DNA from: Agelaius tricolor
Taxonomy: Eukaryota > Chordata > Aves > Passeriformes > Icteridae
NCBI GenBank assembly: GCA_023055355.1
Contig: JALJCS010000004.1
Coordinates: forward strand, 26,522,244 to 26,586,243
Direction of reading: 5' to 3'
Length of the DNA stretch: 64,000 nucleotides
Shown: positions 63,476 to 64,000 of the stretch, piece by piece
Position numbering within the stretch: position 1 is the stretch's first letter
Layout: each line of letters begins with the position of its first letter
The notes under the pieces: model-generated
Database searches by the model: none
The model's input: the letters and a program-made list of their open reading frames with translations, nothing else
Told to the model about the DNA's origin: nothing
Translations under genes and position numbers: made by a program

Positions 63476-63673
63476 CGGGTTTGGGCCCTGCTTGGTGTCA
63501 GTGCCACAGCTGCTGCTGCTGGTTTGTCTTGTTATACACATACACATACAGTAATATAGAACTGTTATTGCTTATCCTATATCTTTGCCTGAAAGGTCCA
63601 GGGAATGGGGTTATATTTTCCATTCAAAGGGAGGCTCCCACCTTGACAGACACCTGTCCTTTAAATCAGGACA

Positions 63674-64000
63674 GGTATCCCCTGAGCCTCCTTTCTCCCA
63701 AGCTACACAACACCAGCTCCTTCAGTCACTCCTCACAGGACTTGTGCTCCAGCCCCTTCTCCAGCTCTGTTGCCATTCTCTGGACATACTCCCGCCTCTC
63801 AATGTCTGTCCTGTAGTGAGTGAGGGAGGCGCCCAGAACTGGACATAGCGCTTGAGGTGTGGCCTCCACCAGTGCTGAGTACAGGGGGACAATCTCTGCC
63901 CTGGCCTTGCTGGCCACACTGTTGCTGATCCAGGCCAGGATGCCACTGGCCATCTTGGCCACCTGGGCACTGCTGGCTTGTATGAAGCCACTGTCAAACC
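63674..64000 (-). mobile_element. CR1 LINE, proximal part of the split copy, cut by the window end
   Basis: On the minus strand this is the CR1 region between RT and the 3' tail. Plus-strand landmarks are 'ctccttcagtcactcctcac', 'ggacttgtgctccagcccct', 'ctgatccaggccaggatgcc' and 'cttggccacctgggcactgc'. It joins the 62193-62503 segment once the LTR is removed. It extends past the right end of the window. Confidence 0.93.

Larger units (their letters stand above)
62504..63673 (-). mobile_element. 1.17-kb LTR inserted in CR1, CpG-dense centre
   Basis: On the minus strand it starts TGTCCTGATTTAAAGGACAG at 63673 and matches the first ~190 bp of the 12302-13012 LTR (ggacaggtgtctgtc, 'ggcaaagatata', 'aataacagttct'). 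It ends near 62504 after an AATAAA (62532-62537). TG...CA ends fit an LTR. CR1 sequence flanks both sides, so it is a nested solo insertion. The middle (63255-63475) is very CpG-rich. The large open frames here (233 codons minus, 215 plus) reflect high GC and overlap each other; they are not genes. Confidence 0.75.

Noticed and set aside
62846..63547. 233-codon minus-strand open frame (and a 215-codon plus-strand frame at 63169-63816)
   Set aside because: Both lie within the CpG-dense LTR and overlap each other on opposite strands. High GC makes stop codons rare. The plus frame runs on into a CR1. No domain was recognised.
1..64000. tRNA, rRNA, CRISPR array, prokaryotic operon or phage signals
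   Set aside because: None was seen. Composition and repeat content are those of a bird nuclear genome.

Overview
The window reads as nuclear DNA of a bird, most likely a songbird (passerine). It is AT-rich and intron-like, with no long intact reading frame and no operon-like gene packing. It carries several copies of the avian LINE CR1, recognised by the 3' end motif (ttccaactcaggatattctatgattct) and by reverse-transcriptase blocks. It also carries bird-type endogenous retrovirus LTRs. No rRNA, tRNA, CRISPR or prokaryotic feature was seen. The longest open frames (up to 233 codons) fall inside LTRs or purine tracts and are not genes.

Layout. 1-1765: no recognised feature. 1766-3615: minus-strand CR1 split by a minus-strand LTR (2147-2822). 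5725-5815: a perfect 42-bp-arm hairpin. 7620-8841: a decayed plus-strand CR1. 9300-14340: a nearly full-length plus-strand CR1 with broken ORF1 and ORF2, its RT region split by an LTR (12302-13012). 20690-21635 and 23418-23809: two more plus-strand CR1 fragments. 24200-24620: an unexplained GC-richer patch with coding-like frames. 25.4-47 kb: mostly unique AT-rich DNA containing exon-like pieces on the minus strand. 41248-42255: a solo LTR with a 4-bp target duplication, followed by an ERVL-type LTR remnant. 44.0 kb: a G-run/polypurine tract. 49.7 kb: a short CR1 tail. 55.4-55.9 kb: a probable LTR with internal tandem repeats. 61.8-62.16 kb: a purine-rich block. 62193-64000: a minus-strand CR1 split by a 1.17-kb CpG-rich LTR (62504-63673) and cut by the window end.

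The best evidence for a host gene is a set of minus-strand segments with acceptor and donor sites and compatible reading phases: 61225-61272, 46885-47035, 43082-43216, 38275-38303, 36807-36881, 28050-28107, 25784-25811, and a last exon below 25654. The 46885-47035 segment is the strongest and looks like part of a coiled-coil protein. I do not recognise the gene, and the shorter segments could be chance.

The most unusual observations are two. First, about 0.7 kb is shared at roughly 96% identity between two inverted CR1 copies about 10 kb apart, while their flanks match only about 65-70%; this looks like gene conversion. Second, the hairpin at 5725-5815 is perfect.
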